NCBI GenBank assembly: GCA_963971575.1
Contig: OZ020624.1
Span: 5,824,903 to 5,888,902 of the forward strand
Direction of reading: 5' to 3'
Length of the DNA: 64,000 nt
From: Liopterus haemorrhoidalis
Lineage: Eukaryota; Arthropoda; Insecta; Coleoptera; Dytiscidae
Shown here: piece by piece, positions 10,084-20,346 of the stretch
How the letters are laid out: every line of letters starts with the position of its first letter
How positions within the stretch are numbered: position 1 is the stretch's first letter
The notes under the pieces: generated by a model
Seen by the model: only the letters and a program-made list of their open reading frames with translations
What the model was told of the DNA's origin: nothing
Database searches by the model: none
Made by a program: the position numbers and the translations under genes

Positions 10084-10567
10084 GTAGGTACAAATTAGGA
10101 TTATTATATTGGGTATAATAATATTAATGTGAAATTAATTACTATTAAAAAGGAATATTTCTATTTCAAAATCTAATAAATGCTTTTTGTGTATTATGTG
10201 TTACTTTTTTCGTATTTTATCTTTACATTATTAAATAAGACCTATATAATATAAATAAATAGCTTTTTTTAATATTAATAAAACATCGATGTTTCCGATA
10301 CATCGATGTTTTTCCTTCGATGTTTTTTCAACATCGATAGTAAGCGCCGATGTTAACATCGATATTAAACATCAATGTTTTGCCTTCGATGTACAACCCT
10401 AACACACACAGACAGACAGACGGGCAGACAGACCGACAGACATCATGCTAAAAATAGTCAAAACGTTATGTAGGGACATCAATTCGTGGAGATCCATCAA
10501 AATCTCGAAATGTCAAAATCGGTATGATCACAATACCTCCCTTATATATGTTGGCGGTCGGTAAAAA

Positions 10568-10846
10568 TGTGCTTGTTGGATGTATAGAGAAGCAAAAGAG
10601 ACTATTGAGCACATGATGGAGGAATGCGGAGAAATAAGAAGTAGGGAAGGAAGAAGAGAGGAGGTTTTGAGCAAAAGTGGAGGAGGATATACATGGATGA
10701 AGGATGTAATAACAAGAAGGAAGGATATTAAGACATTGGAAACAAGAAGAGAGAAAAAAACAACAACATTAAACTATGCAATCAAAAAGTCCATACTGGT
10801 GAACAGATTTCAAGCCGACAGGCAGAAATTAAATATTTTATTATAA
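10568..10846 (+). pseudogene. Non-LTR retrotransposon C-terminal fragment with Cys/His motif
   Basis: The frame reads CACWMYREAKETIEHMMEEC, a C-x-C ... H-x4-C arrangement typical of the zinc-knuckle region near the C-terminus of R1/I/RTE-group reverse transcriptases, then a basic, lysine-rich tail of about 65 residues to a TAA. No palm domain is present upstream, because the fragment abuts the ACCGACCGCC repeat. It is a relict. It ends 13 bp before the PIF/Harbinger element. Confidence 0.65.
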
Positions 10847-10859
10847 ATTATAAGATTAA

Positions 10860-11997
10860 TGGTGCGATTATGGTCCAACATGTAAATCTTACAGAATTTA
10901 AGGCTAAATGAATCTTTAACTTCGACTGTTAAATTATTTAAAATTTTGCTATTATGGTCAACTAAATTTAAATACTTCAGCTACAGAATTGTGACTGTGT
11001 TAGAGGCTAATTAAGTAACGTTCAACTGAGCATTGTCTGTCTCTGTCTGTGCGCATTGAATAAAGAGAGAAAGCAATAATAAAGACATGTTAATTTAATG
11101 TTTTTAGTGTTGGCTGTCGGAACATATAACGTGATATAACCAAAAACTTAAAAACTTTATTTATTGAAGAAAAAACAAAAAAATACATAGCAAAAAGAAT
11201 TCAAAGTACATGATTTATGAAACCATGTATACAATATTTCCCCAAATATAATAAATAGTAAAACAATAATTTCAAGATAAAAATGTATGTTCATAGGTAA
11301 TTTTCATACAAAATAACACACATGGCTTAAGCGATTCGTAATGAGCCTGCATACTTGGTTTATAGCTTTGCTTAAACTACTCTGGCTCATGCAATTAAAA
11401 CTGGAGTTCCCCACAGCTTTTTGGTCAGAACCAGTTGCCAAAAAGTTGATACTTCCTAACACTTTGAGATGTAATGGAAGTTCGTCTTGCCTTGTAGGTT
11501 GTCCATTATGTAGTGGCTGCAAAATTTCGTAGAAAATCATTTCTTTTGACAGCCGAAAAAAAATTCTAAAACTCTCATTAGCCATTTCAAATGGATTTTC
11601 TGTGTCTCTTATAAATCTTCGTTCTATGCGAAGATTGTTCCTAAAAATACATAGTAAATATTTTTGATAATTTATAATGTTTATAAATTTATCTTTTATT
11701 ACCTGTTGTCATCTTCTTCGGCAATTAAATGAACTAAAACATGGATCAATTCCATTTTCTTGTAAATAAAAATGTTTAACTTTAAATACAATTTCGGGAA
11801 ACGTTACAGTCTGATCCAGTGTCAAACATAACCTCAAATTTAGCGCTATGGAGAGATATATCTGGCTGTAGCTTAAAGAAAAATTTAAGGATTTATTTAA
11901 CGTTAAATGGTGACCGTAATTGCACTTCACGCTAAAGCCTGTGACCTTCACATTTAAAGAGCTTAAATATTTAACTGAAATGACCATAATCGCACCA
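10860..11997 (-). mobile_element. PIF/Harbinger element with TAA target duplication
   Basis: The termini TGGTGCGATTATGG and CCATAATCGCACCA are inverted and flanked by TAA on both sides (10857-10859 and 11998-12000), the 3-bp TWA duplication of PIF/Harbinger. At 1.14 kb it is far shorter than an autonomous element. It contains a minus-strand HARBI1-like N-terminus but no catalytic half and no Myb-like second gene, so it is a deletion derivative. Confidence 0.88.
11304..11755 (-). pseudogene. HARBI1-like nuclease, N-terminal part, two exons
   Basis: HARBI1-type proteins are the DDE nuclease/transposase of PIF/Harbinger elements. Exon 1 (11703-11755) starts MELIHVLVHLIAEED and ends at a GT donor. 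Exon 2 (11640 down to 11304) follows a TATTTTTAG acceptor and reads ERRFIRDTENPFEM, then FRIFFRLSKE, LGSINFLATGSDQKAVGN and SQSSLSKAINQV, the usual HARBI1 N-terminal helix series ending in a helix-turn-helix. Joining across the 62-bp intron keeps phase within an arginine codon. The frame stops at 11304 before any of the three catalytic acidic residues; the family is normally about 350 residues, here about 130. No catalysis is possible. A repressor or DNA-binding leftover is conceivable, but decay is more likely. Confidence 0.8.
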
Positions 11998-12269
11998 TAA
12001 GAGATTTGTAATAATAAATGTACATAAAATGTATAAATATGTTTGAAATATAAAACTGAATTGAAGTGGTCAAAGAAGAGGGTTGTCTCAATTACAAATT
12101 CTGTATCTCACACTTTTATAAATTCAGTTCGAAACCAATTACAATTTTTAAAGATGAACATGAAAATAATCAATATATTCTTATTAACCAAATAGTTTAC
12201 AGCATGACTTTATTTACCTAGTAAAGTAATAAGAGAGTAGGAAACCCCAAATGATCCATAAATGAATAA

Positions 12270-12350
12270 ACTAGACCGGGGTCTTTACCGGCAATGCAGT
12301 GTCATACCACCGAACCATCAGAGGTCTCTGGTGGTGAATAAATGCATGCA
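12270..12350 (-). ncRNA. Degenerate tRNA-like SINE head
   Basis: On the minus strand CTCTGATGGTTCGGTGG is followed by TATGACACTGCATTGCC and GGTAAAGACCCCGGTC, resembling the D-arm to T-arm region of tRNA-derived insect SINEs. The B-box is broken after CCCCGGT. The surrounding 12001-12815 is otherwise AT-rich with nothing recognised. Confidence 0.4.
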
Positions 12351-12812
12351 CTACTTACTCGAAACTCTAGTAGGTACTCGATAATAATTAATTCTCTGCT
12401 TTACGATGTTTGCGTCATAAAATTAGGCCATTAAATTAATTGATGAAGAATGTCATAAATTAGTGAAACAGAAGGATAACGCTTCTAACATCCTATCTAG
12501 AATGATTTCTCCTTTTAGTACTGTCTTACAAGGTGTGGTAAAAAAATATCCGAACTAAAAGCTTTATTAATATTTTTATTTTATTTTATTTTTTATTTTA
12601 TTATGATCGGAGCACAGACGGGACTGACCCAGTAAAGTGCACACATTTACAATTTACAGTGTTTACAATGTTACGATGTAGTTACAATGTTATTATATTT
12701 ATGTTTTTTATTAGATTAAATAGAAGAAGATTGAGGATCACTTATAGTATGCAATTTATTAATACATAATTTCCGGAATTTTTGTTTGGAACAATTGAAA
12801 ATATCTATATGA

Positions 12813-13650
12813 GAAAAAATTGATGTGAAGTGTGAATATTCACACATTTCGGGGTTTCGCAGGTATATAATAAGTGAAGGCGGTATGCTGAGTGTGTAGG
12901 ACAAATTTTACTTTGTAGTAATCACGGCAAAATGAACGATATTTTTAAAATAATTTATCGTCTGTTAATCATATAATAAGACTGGTTATTAAATTTACGC
13001 TCTTAAAAATTAAATACAACATTTGTCAAAATATAACTAGAATTTTGACAAAATAATTTCAACATAATAAAAATGCAAAAAAAAAAAATCAGAAAAAATA
13101 AAATTCACTCCGTACTCAAACTCGAAACCCTTCGTTTCCAACCAGTGCTCTTACCCATTACGCTATCGCACGCCTTGCATGTGAGTGTCTTACATTGGTA
13201 TAACTTTTGTACTTTGTGAACCAAAAACCACAAAAAATGCGTTATTTTCCGAAAACATAATCTGATCAAAAATTCCTGTTATACTATTTCGGTTCACACC
13301 AAAATACATTACTTAGAATTTTTTTAGATTTTTAGTTTAAACCATCTGGGCAACAGGGTGTGGGACAAAATTTTTTTTGCACAATTTTGGAAAAAATCGC
13401 ATCAAAATAATTTATTTTGCAAAAATAAAAATTTGATCGTTAATCCACGTACTAAGGGCTTTCATTTGATACCCTACTCAGAATTTAAAAAATATATTTT
13501 TGTTTTCGATGAGCACATATTTGTTTATATTTTTAGGGGTGTATGTTTTTTAGATGTTTTAGTATTTCTCCTATGTGCGGGTCAAAGAGTTGTATAAGCG
13601 TGCCAAATTTCAACTCTCTAGGTTTAGCCGTTTGGCTACAATTTTTCCGA

Positions 13651-13681
<31 letters not shown>

Positions 13682-13735
13682 TACGACAAAATAACGGTAT
13701 AAGGGTTTTTTGGTCATACCTACAAAACCCTAAAA
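12813..13735 (-). repeat. SINE-like interspersed repeat, copy B
   Basis: Near-identical to 5134-6092, including the tRNA-like part (minus strand, 13108-13174, with a short deletion in the anticodon region), the (CAGA)n run (13652-13680) and the terminal hairpin before CCCTAAAAA. It is inserted at the 3' end of the reverse transcriptase relic on its right, whose frame runs a few codons into the repeat. Confidence 0.75.
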
Positions 13736-14893
13736 AGGAGATTATACGTAGTGGAAATTCTAATGATGGGCAAGTTAGTGAATGAATTTGTGTTTGAACT
13801 GGTTTGATGGAATAGGTTAGTACTTCTGGTATTGTATGTAGGGATTCGAAACTCGATAAGATGTAGGAGTTCGCTAGAAGAAGTTATGTTATTAACTATT
13901 CGGTAAAGCATCAACATGTCAGATAAAATACGACGTTTTTGAAGCGGTAGAATATTTATTTCGAGACAGGAATCGTAGTAGTTACCGTATTGGACATTAC
14001 GTTTAAAGCAGAAATATTTTATTGCTTTTTTCTGAATTTTTTCAATTTTGAAAATGTATTTGTCATACGAACTATTCCAGATAACGGATGAATAGTTTAA
14101 GATACTAGAGACGCACGCAAAGTAAAGATTTTTAAAAGCGTATATAGAAATAAAACTTTTAGTAGTGCGAATTATAAAACCTAGCATTTTTAGGGTTTGC
14201 CGCATATATATTCGACATGCAGTTCATAGGAAAGTTTTGAGTCTAAAAGCACTACTAGATCTTTAATTACTGATGACCGTTTCAAATCCTGCCCGTTAAA
14301 GATATATTGAAAAGAATGTATGTTTTTGTTTCTCGTAAATGATATTATGTGACATTTATCGAGGTTAAGAAATAATTTGTTTTGTTGGCATTAAAGGTAT
14401 ACGTTTTGAAGGTCTGATTGTTGAAGGTATCCGATGGTCTCCTAATTGGAAGGTATTATTTCATATCATCGGCGAATAACAAGAAATTTGCATGTTTTAT
14501 TACTTAGACGGTCGTTTGTCGACGTAGAAATGTCGTTGATATAAATTAAGAAAAGAATTGGCCCCAGGTGAGACCCCTGAGGGACACCGGAAGTTATGTT
14601 AACGAAATCAGAAGTGAAGCCGTTAATGGTGACCGCTTGACTTCTATTACTTATATATGAAATAAGCCATCTGAGAAGGTCGCCGTGAATACCGAGAGAA
14701 AAAATTTTACTGATCAAAATATTGTGGTCAATTTTATCGAAACATTTACTGAAATCTGTGTAGATTGAGTCCACTTGTACCCTTTGGTCAAGATGTTCCA
14801 ACAACTGTTGTGTGTAAATGATTAAATTTGTTCCGACAGATCAGCCGCGAAAAAAACCATATTGTTCAGGAATTATATGTTGTTAAAATAGTT
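13736..14893 (-). pseudogene. Non-LTR reverse transcriptase, frameshifted
   Basis: RNA-templated DNA synthesis enzyme of a CR1/Jockey-group retrotransposon. From 14893 leftward: a region like PEQYGFFRG (with a stop just after), then SIYTDFSKCFDKIDHNIL (palm motif A region), SGVPQGSHLGPILFLIYIND (motif B), and FADDMK at about 14460 (YXDD-box equivalent), where the frame is lost. From 14205 to 13736 another frame gives the thumb and C-terminus (FACVSSILNYSSVIWN, then IEKIQKKAIKYFCF, and PTYNTRSTNLF). At least one stop and one frameshift; endonuclease domain absent. Dead and 5'-truncated, with its 3' end interrupted by the SINE-like repeat. Confidence 0.85.
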
Positions 14894-15034
14894 ATTTCAG
14901 TTACAAAGAATGTAAGTACATGTTAATATTCAAAGTATGTTTTTACGAGCCAAAGCAATAACCAAGTTTTTATTTAGCGATGCTTCAACTACAAGGTTTT
15001 TAGCGGCGGCATAAGTTTAGAATAAGTTGTTTAT

Positions 15035-15080
15035 ACGAGGGCTACCTTTTAAGTTTTTACAAAAACTAAGAAAGAAATTT
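15035..15080 (+). repeat. Mariner-like terminal sequence CGAGGGCTACC
   Basis: TA then CGAGGGCTACCTTTTAAG, followed by TTTTTACAAAAACTAAG, recurs at 16868-16915 in the same orientation. It resembles a mariner terminal repeat preceded by TA. No transposase or opposite end is seen for either copy, so both are solo ends. Confidence 0.4.
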
Positions 15081-15148
15081 CAGAAAGAAATATATCCTAT
15101 TCCGAACCGTTTCCGAGATGGAGCTATTGAAATATATACCAAACTAGG

Positions 15149-15240
15149 GGCCTCAGCCCGGCTACGCCGGGCTTCTCCCCCTACGTTGACAAAACTCGTC
15201 GCTTCGCGACTCGTTTTAATATAATAAGGCATTTTGCCGC
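15149..15240 (-). mobile_element. Helitron-type 3' terminus (minus strand)
   Basis: Read on the minus strand there is a GC hairpin, AGCCCGGCGTAGCCGGGCT, then GAGGCCC and CTAG followed by T. A hairpin about 10 bp before CTRR, with T following, is the defining end of Helitrons. The rest of the element would run rightward; no Rep/helicase gene was recognised. A second such end in opposite orientation is at 17920-17986. Confidence 0.55.
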
Positions 15241-16860
15241 AATATTGATTATAACACTCGGGAAGTTCTAATCTATACATACAATGTTCAGAGGATTATT
15301 CAAATCAGTTAATTAATTTACGTTTGTACCATTTAAACGTAACAATAATATTTTATTTCACTATAAAGAATACATGGATTCTGAATAAAAGAGAGAAAAA
15401 TTAATAAAATAGTTAAATATTATTGCATATGATTCACTATTAATTATGTCACTTGGAAATTTAGAAAATCTTTTGAGTAACACTGATAAATGTGAAATTT
15501 GCGGATTTTCGTTGTAATAATATATTCGTTGTAGTAATAGTTTACGTTATTAAATTTAGTATTTTGTTTAACTATTTAAAAAGGTATTTATGATTTTCAG
15601 TTTTTTTGAAAATAATTTGGTTTACATGTAAATATATTATAGTCGTTTTTTAATTTATTTAATCACTAAAATTTCGCCTATACTTGTTATAATTCAGTAA
15701 TGCGAAGGAATTGCCTCCTAAATTTGAATGTCGGTAGTTGTTTCGTTGTTCAAGAGAGGCGCTGATGAATACTTTTATCATAATTTTTAAGTTTTTTTGA
15801 AATACGTCTTAAAATTAGCATTTTTACTGCAAAAAAAAAACAGCCGAATGACCTTCATGATGGTAAAAAAAACACTTTCATCCTATAGTAAACAATTATA
15901 TAAAGAAATAAGATATTAAAATGACATCTGGGTATTTTATACTTCAAGATTTAACACAAGTAAAATTACGCGACTACTAAATAACGAATATTATTCTGTC
16001 TTATCTATCCTCTTAATACACTCTACTTTATACTTTCGTTAATATAGTTAGTAAAATAGTTAATAACATACAGTTTCCAGAATTAAAATAACAAAACTGC
16101 TTAACAAATCTATCCTCACCCTGAAAACTTATTTGAACGTATTCTACGGATAGGTTTAACATTTAAAACGTTCGAACGACCCTTAAAATATATTTTGATA
16201 ACTCAAAACTGATTCTTACTTTCTTAATTCTTACTTTCTTTTCCGTTTAATAGCATTTTTAACTGAAGACAATTTTATGATCAGCAACAGTTTTCGAAAT
16301 TTATGAAAATGTGTTAAAACCTTTAAAAACTGCATTATCTTTATCAACTCTTATGTATTTTTTACACATTTCATCAATTTTATTAATAAAATACCTTCAA
16401 CTGTAGTTTTCCAATTCAGTTTTGGTCTGAAATCGCCTCCTAAATAGTAGAAATATGAATAAACATCTTTTATCGTCTGGTACAACCTATGCGTGCCCAT
16501 TGCTCGGCACGGATCGGTGACGATCAACGCCACGGTTTCGAGGAAAAAATGCATGATTTTTATCAATATAAATTAGTCAGTACCCCCTGTCGAAATAAAA
16601 TTAAGCCTAAGCACTAAAAAAGTATCACGCGGATAAGACGGCGGTTCATTTTCCTCTCTCTGCGTTACCGGAAAAATGAAGATACACCAGAAGTTGAATA
16701 GAACATACATACCAACACTTGTACAATATAATAGTAGATATTGTTTGGCTCGAAATAATTTGGATTTCATATATGAGTTCCAGGTTTAAAATTCCATGTC
16801 TCTTTTTAAAATTCATGGTTATAAAAAGGTAAAATTTGATGTACATTAAAAGTTAGTTGT
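15241..16860. other. AT-rich spacer, no gene recognised
   Basis: Mostly simple AT-rich sequence. Between about 16351 and 16566 a minus-strand stretch with balanced composition (reading LETVALIVTDPCRAMG and then YQTIKDVYSYFYYLGG) is the only protein-like text; I do not recognise it and it has no close splice or start context. Confidence 0.4.
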
Positions 16861-16867
16861 TACAATA

Positions 16868-17093
16868 CGAAGGCTACCTATTAAGTTTTTACAAAAACTA
16901 AAAAACTAAGAAAGATTATTGTTTTTACCGACCGCCAACATATATAAGGGAGGTATTGTGATCATACCGATTTTGACATTTCGAGATTTCGATGGATCTC
17001 CACGAATTGAGGTCCCTACATAACGTTTTGACTATTTTTAGAATGATGTCTGTCGGTCTGTCTGTCCGTCCGTCCGTCCGTCTGTCTGTCCGT
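16868..17093 (-). repeat. Mariner-like end followed by reversed ACCGACCGCC repeat piece
   Basis: The first 45 bp repeat the terminal-like sequence of 15035-15080. From 16927 the text is the reverse complement of the right third of the ACCGACCGCC repeat (compare 6530-6672), ending in the (GTCC)n/(GTCT)n microsatellite at about 17093. Confidence 0.65.
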
Positions 17094-17919
17094 CATAGCT
17101 TAACCAAGCTCCACTTAATTTTGAGTATAAATTGACAGGAGAAAGGACAACTTAGTTTTCTATATAAAATAACCACGATATTACTTTTAAATTATTAAAC
17201 GTGTGTTTTTAAGGTATGTATGATTTTTGATTAGTTAATCGAGACAATAAATTCTTAAAGTTAAACCAAGACTCACTGTATATTCTCTCCCACAGTTTAT
17301 AATGACATTTTTTGAGGTTATATATCTATAAAGATTAAATTTGCTTTAATTTGCATAAAAATTGTTAAACTGCTGGAGGATTCAAGTTAATTTAATTACA
17401 GAAATGTATAAAAATACATAAAATTGAATAAGTGTTTATATTGGTTATTTTTTAAATGTTCTAAAAGTATTTTGAATATTTTTCAGCTATGAGATGAGAC
17501 AAAGTATATGTTGTTAAATTTTTACATGGAGAGAAGATGAAACGTCTTTATTTGTGTATTCGAAATGTATGAAATTAGTTTTGGTTCAGGTTTATCGAAT
17601 ATTTGTACTGAAAAACCTATCATCAAATTTTAGTCTCTCCGATAAAAACTGTATGCTGTTATATAAAATGATTACGTATGGTTTAAAAATAAAATTCTAA
17701 AACTGAGCTATCTATATAGTTTGTAATCAGAATAGTAAGCAGTGCTATTATTAATATTTAACACAAGTTAATCGTAGTAACCCGTAACTGATTATTCATT
17801 CCGTACTAATTTCAAATCTGTCACCGATTTGTTTACGGAACACAGTTTTTGAGAAAGTTTTACTACTGATCACTACCAAAAGTAACAGTGATATAAACTC
17901 AAGCTCAATTACAGGCCGG

Positions 17920-17986
17920 GGGCGTAGCCCCCAGCTCCACGAAGGGGGTGAAGACCAGCGTAGCCGGGCTGAGGCCCCTAGTTCTA
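17920..17986 (+). mobile_element. Helitron-type 3' terminus (plus strand)
   Basis: GCGTAGCCGGGCTGAGG then CCCCTAG followed by T mirrors the minus-strand end at 15149. The preceding hairpin is imperfect. An upstream second hairpin, GGGGGCGTAGCCCCC, lies at about 17917-17931. Either this is an independent Helitron tail, or the two ends delimit one 2.8-kb inverted-repeat element; no matching target duplication was seen, which favours Helitrons. Confidence 0.5.
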
Positions 17987-18271
17987 TAAATAATGGACGC
18001 ATAAAATTACACTTTTTAAAGTTAAACTAATACATGAACATATTGTTTAAAAAATATTTCAAACGTTAATATTTTATAATAAGAGTTCATGTATAATCAT
18101 TCTATGTTTATAAAAATTTAATCTGGTTTCTTGATTGTTTGAATTGAGCAATTATCTCAGTGGTTTTATAATTATTGAACGCTGAGTATATACGGTTGTA
18201 GTCCATTTAGTAATATACTCAGAGCATCAATTATTTAGATGTTTCTTAAATTAAAATTAAAAGCAATTAAG

Positions 18272-19093
18272 ATATTTCCGTGATTATATCAACGACTGTA
18301 CATCTTCATTTTTTTGATGGAAGAACAAATTAAATTTCAAGAGAAATTTAAAAATCCTCTAAAAATTGTCAGAATTAAAAAATTAATCTTACAAATTGAA
18401 CATGGAATTAATTTGATCGGTTATAAAATGATTATTTGAATTAATAATATACTCGCTGAAAAAATGTTTAAAAAAATGGGACCGTCTTAAGATTGTACTT
18501 TTAAGGTTGAAAAACATATTTAACCGTTTTAATAGGAAACTATAATATTTGCGTGATTATATCAACGACTGTAAATCTTCATTTTTTTGATGGAAGAACA
18601 AATTAAATTTCAAGAGAAATTTAAAAATCCTCTAAAAATTGTCAGAATTAAAAAATTAATCTTCCAAATTGAACATGGAATTAATTTGATCGGTTATAAA
18701 ATGATTATTTGAATTAATAATATACTCGCTGAAAAAATGTTTTAAAAAAATGGGACCGTCTTAAGATTGTACTTTTAAGGTTGAAAAACATATTTAACCG
18801 TTTTAATAGGAAACTATAATATTTCCGTGATTATATCAACGACTGTAAATCTTCATTTTTTTAATGAAAGAACAAATTACATTTCAAGAGAAATTTAAAA
18901 ATCTTCTAAAAGTTGTCAGAATTAAAAAAATAATCTTCCAAATTGAACATGGAATTAATTTGATCAGTTATAAAATGATTATTTGAATTAATAATACACT
19001 GGCTGATAAAAATTTTTAAAAAAATTTGGACAATCTTAAAATTGTACCTTTAAGGTTGACAAACATATTTAACCGTTTTAATAGGAAACTTTA
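18272..19093. repeat. 273-bp tandem repeat, three copies
   Basis: Units start near 18282, 18554 and 18829 with GATTATATCAACGACTG, share GGAAGAACAAATTAA and GAATTAATAATATACTCGC, and end ACCGTTTTAATAGGAAACT. Copies 1 and 2 are nearly identical; copy 3 is more diverged. Non-coding. Confidence 0.92.
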
Positions 19094-19204
19094 AGGTAAT
19101 ACAATGTTTATACAACAAGTCTGCATTAACAAACATTTGCTTACTACCATAAACAAACTGTAACAATAATAATGCCCGCTAGGACAGCTAATATCCTTCA
19201 AGAA

Positions 19205-19515
19205 CTACCAGGAAAAAGAAATACATCGAAGAATATCCCTAGGATGGAGAAAGTTCTGGGTTCTGGGAGGAATATTCCAAGACAATTTCTCAAAGAATAT
19301 AAAAACAAAAAGTTTTAATTCCTGTGTAATTCTTGTACTTAACTATGAATGCCAGACATGGACAACTAAAAAGAAGCAAACTGAAAAACATGTTAAAGAT
19401 AAATGGAAAGAGTTATGTTGAAAATCAAATTAAAGGACAAAGTAAGGGCAACAACAATCAGAGAAAGAACCGGCTTCATGGATGTCGTACGGAAAGCAAA
19501 GTAATTAATGATTAA
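19205..19515 (+). pseudogene. Reverse transcriptase C-terminal relic (RTE-like)
   Basis: The plus frame reads HRRISLGWRKFWVLGGIF, then KTKSFNSCVILVLNYECQTW, and TTKKKQTEKHVK, closely following the conserved C-terminal block of RTE-like retrotransposons (RI..AW..F..L..IF; K...FN.CVLPVLTYG.ETW). A frameshift near 19440 leads to RERTGFMDVVRKAK in a second frame, then stops. Only about 100 residues remain. Confidence 0.65.
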
Positions 19516-19714
19516 TGAATTAATGAGGAACACAGAATCAACAATTTGGTTTCCAATGTTCAAAAAAAAAGGCAGATTTCATGAGCAAACTACCTAAATA
19601 GATTGTAAAAAGTATCATATATAACTAGCAGTAGTATAAATGTGTAACTAGCAGTTAGTAATTTTTTTAAAGAAACTGAATTAAAATAAATACGTAGCAC
19701 ATAATAATCAGCCC

Positions 19715-19835
19715 TGCAGGCCAAGCTGGCCCATGAACTATTTGACGATTTTTCGCCATTGCTCGCGATTCTTAGCTTTGGCTTCCCATTTCTTTATCTC
19801 CAGTGCAGACACCTTTATTTTGGACGTTTGCCATT
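19715..19835 (-). pseudogene. Short retrotransposon C-terminal fragment
   Basis: Minus frame: VSALEIKKWEAKAKNREQWRKIVK, in pieces typical of the last residues of RTE-type polyproteins (W..AKDR..WR). A stop follows directly. About 40 residues, abutting unrelated sequence on both sides. Confidence 0.45.
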
Positions 19836-19926
19836 GCTGATAGTACTAGGCTAGAATAGTACAATATAATGAGTTTTAGTATCAATAAGAAATAATACTT
19901 CAAGAGTAATATAAAAAATAAATTCG

Positions 19927-20260
19927 GACGTTTTGGAAACTGCTCAACAATCTGTTTCCGTCTTCAGCGATCACGAGAAGTGATAAACATTTCAGTTTTC
20001 TTCGAGTTTTTATACCGAGTATTGTAAGAGTGGGAGCAGGTTATAGGTGCGTTGCTATTGGTTGGGTGGTTGGGATCAGGTATGGGTAGGGACGGGACTA
20101 CCTGCGGAGGATTAACGACCGGATTAAGGTTGTTTGTCACATTATTGTGTGGTAATGAGTTGGTTGTTACCGGATTAGTGACTTGAGGGTTAACAGGATT
20201 GTTTTGAATAATGGAAAGCCAGAGTTGAGGAAATTCTACTCTGGAGATGCTGTCAGCCAA
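19927..20260 (-). other. Proline/asparagine-rich frame ending in a hammerhead-like fold
   Basis: A minus-strand frame (20260 to 19964) encodes a low-complexity chain rich in Asn, Pro, Val and Thr, then HSYNTRYKNSKKTEMF and a stop. It resembles the linker before the end of retroelement polyproteins but no enzyme domain is visible. Overlapping its 3' end, 19927-19990 on the minus strand contains CTGAAGA, a 6-bp stem GGAAAC/GTTTCC, and AAAACGTC, which matches the layout of a hammerhead ribozyme core except that the invariant G of GAAA is A. Hammerheads are known in Penelope-like elements; no Penelope RT is seen here. Confidence 0.35.
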
Positions 20261-20273
20261 GCCAGCATTTTAC

Positions 20274-20346
20274 CAAACAGACAGACAGACAGACGACAAA
20301 ATGACGGTATAAGGGTTTTTTGGTCATACCTACAAAACCCTAAAAA
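20274..20346 (+). repeat. 3' tail of the SINE-like repeat (solo)
   Basis: Only ACAGACAGACAGAC, GACGGTATAAGGG and the terminal hairpin up to CCCTAAAAA are present, identical to the ends of copies A and B. Confidence 0.8.

Larger units (their letters stand above)
9235..10401. mobile_element. Non-autonomous hAT tiled with CATCGATG palindromes, copy 1
   Basis: Termini are TAGGGATGGG and CAACCCTA, with flanks ACACAGAC and ACACACAC (7 of 8 match), as expected for the 8-bp target duplication of hAT elements. Both ends carry many overlapping ACATCGATGTTTT palindromes: 9252-9345 at the left and 10283-10392 at the right. The middle is AT-rich and non-coding. The reverse-oriented copy at 47553-48474 lacks the 180-bp MITE, which is an empty-site proof for that insertion. 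The dense palindromes may be transposase-binding or strand-fold sites; that role is inference. Confidence 0.8.
8802..10562 (+). repeat. ACCGACCGCC-bounded repeat, copy 3, split by a hAT insertion
   Basis: Left part 8802-9234 and right part 10402-10562 join into a repeat like copies 1 and 2 when the intervening element is removed. The right end TTGGCGGTCGGT preserves the inverted terminus best. Confidence 0.8.

Noticed and set aside
16351..16566. Minus-strand frame considered as a host gene exon
   Set aside because: Only about 70 codons, no recognised domain, no convincing splice sites; left as unrecognised text.
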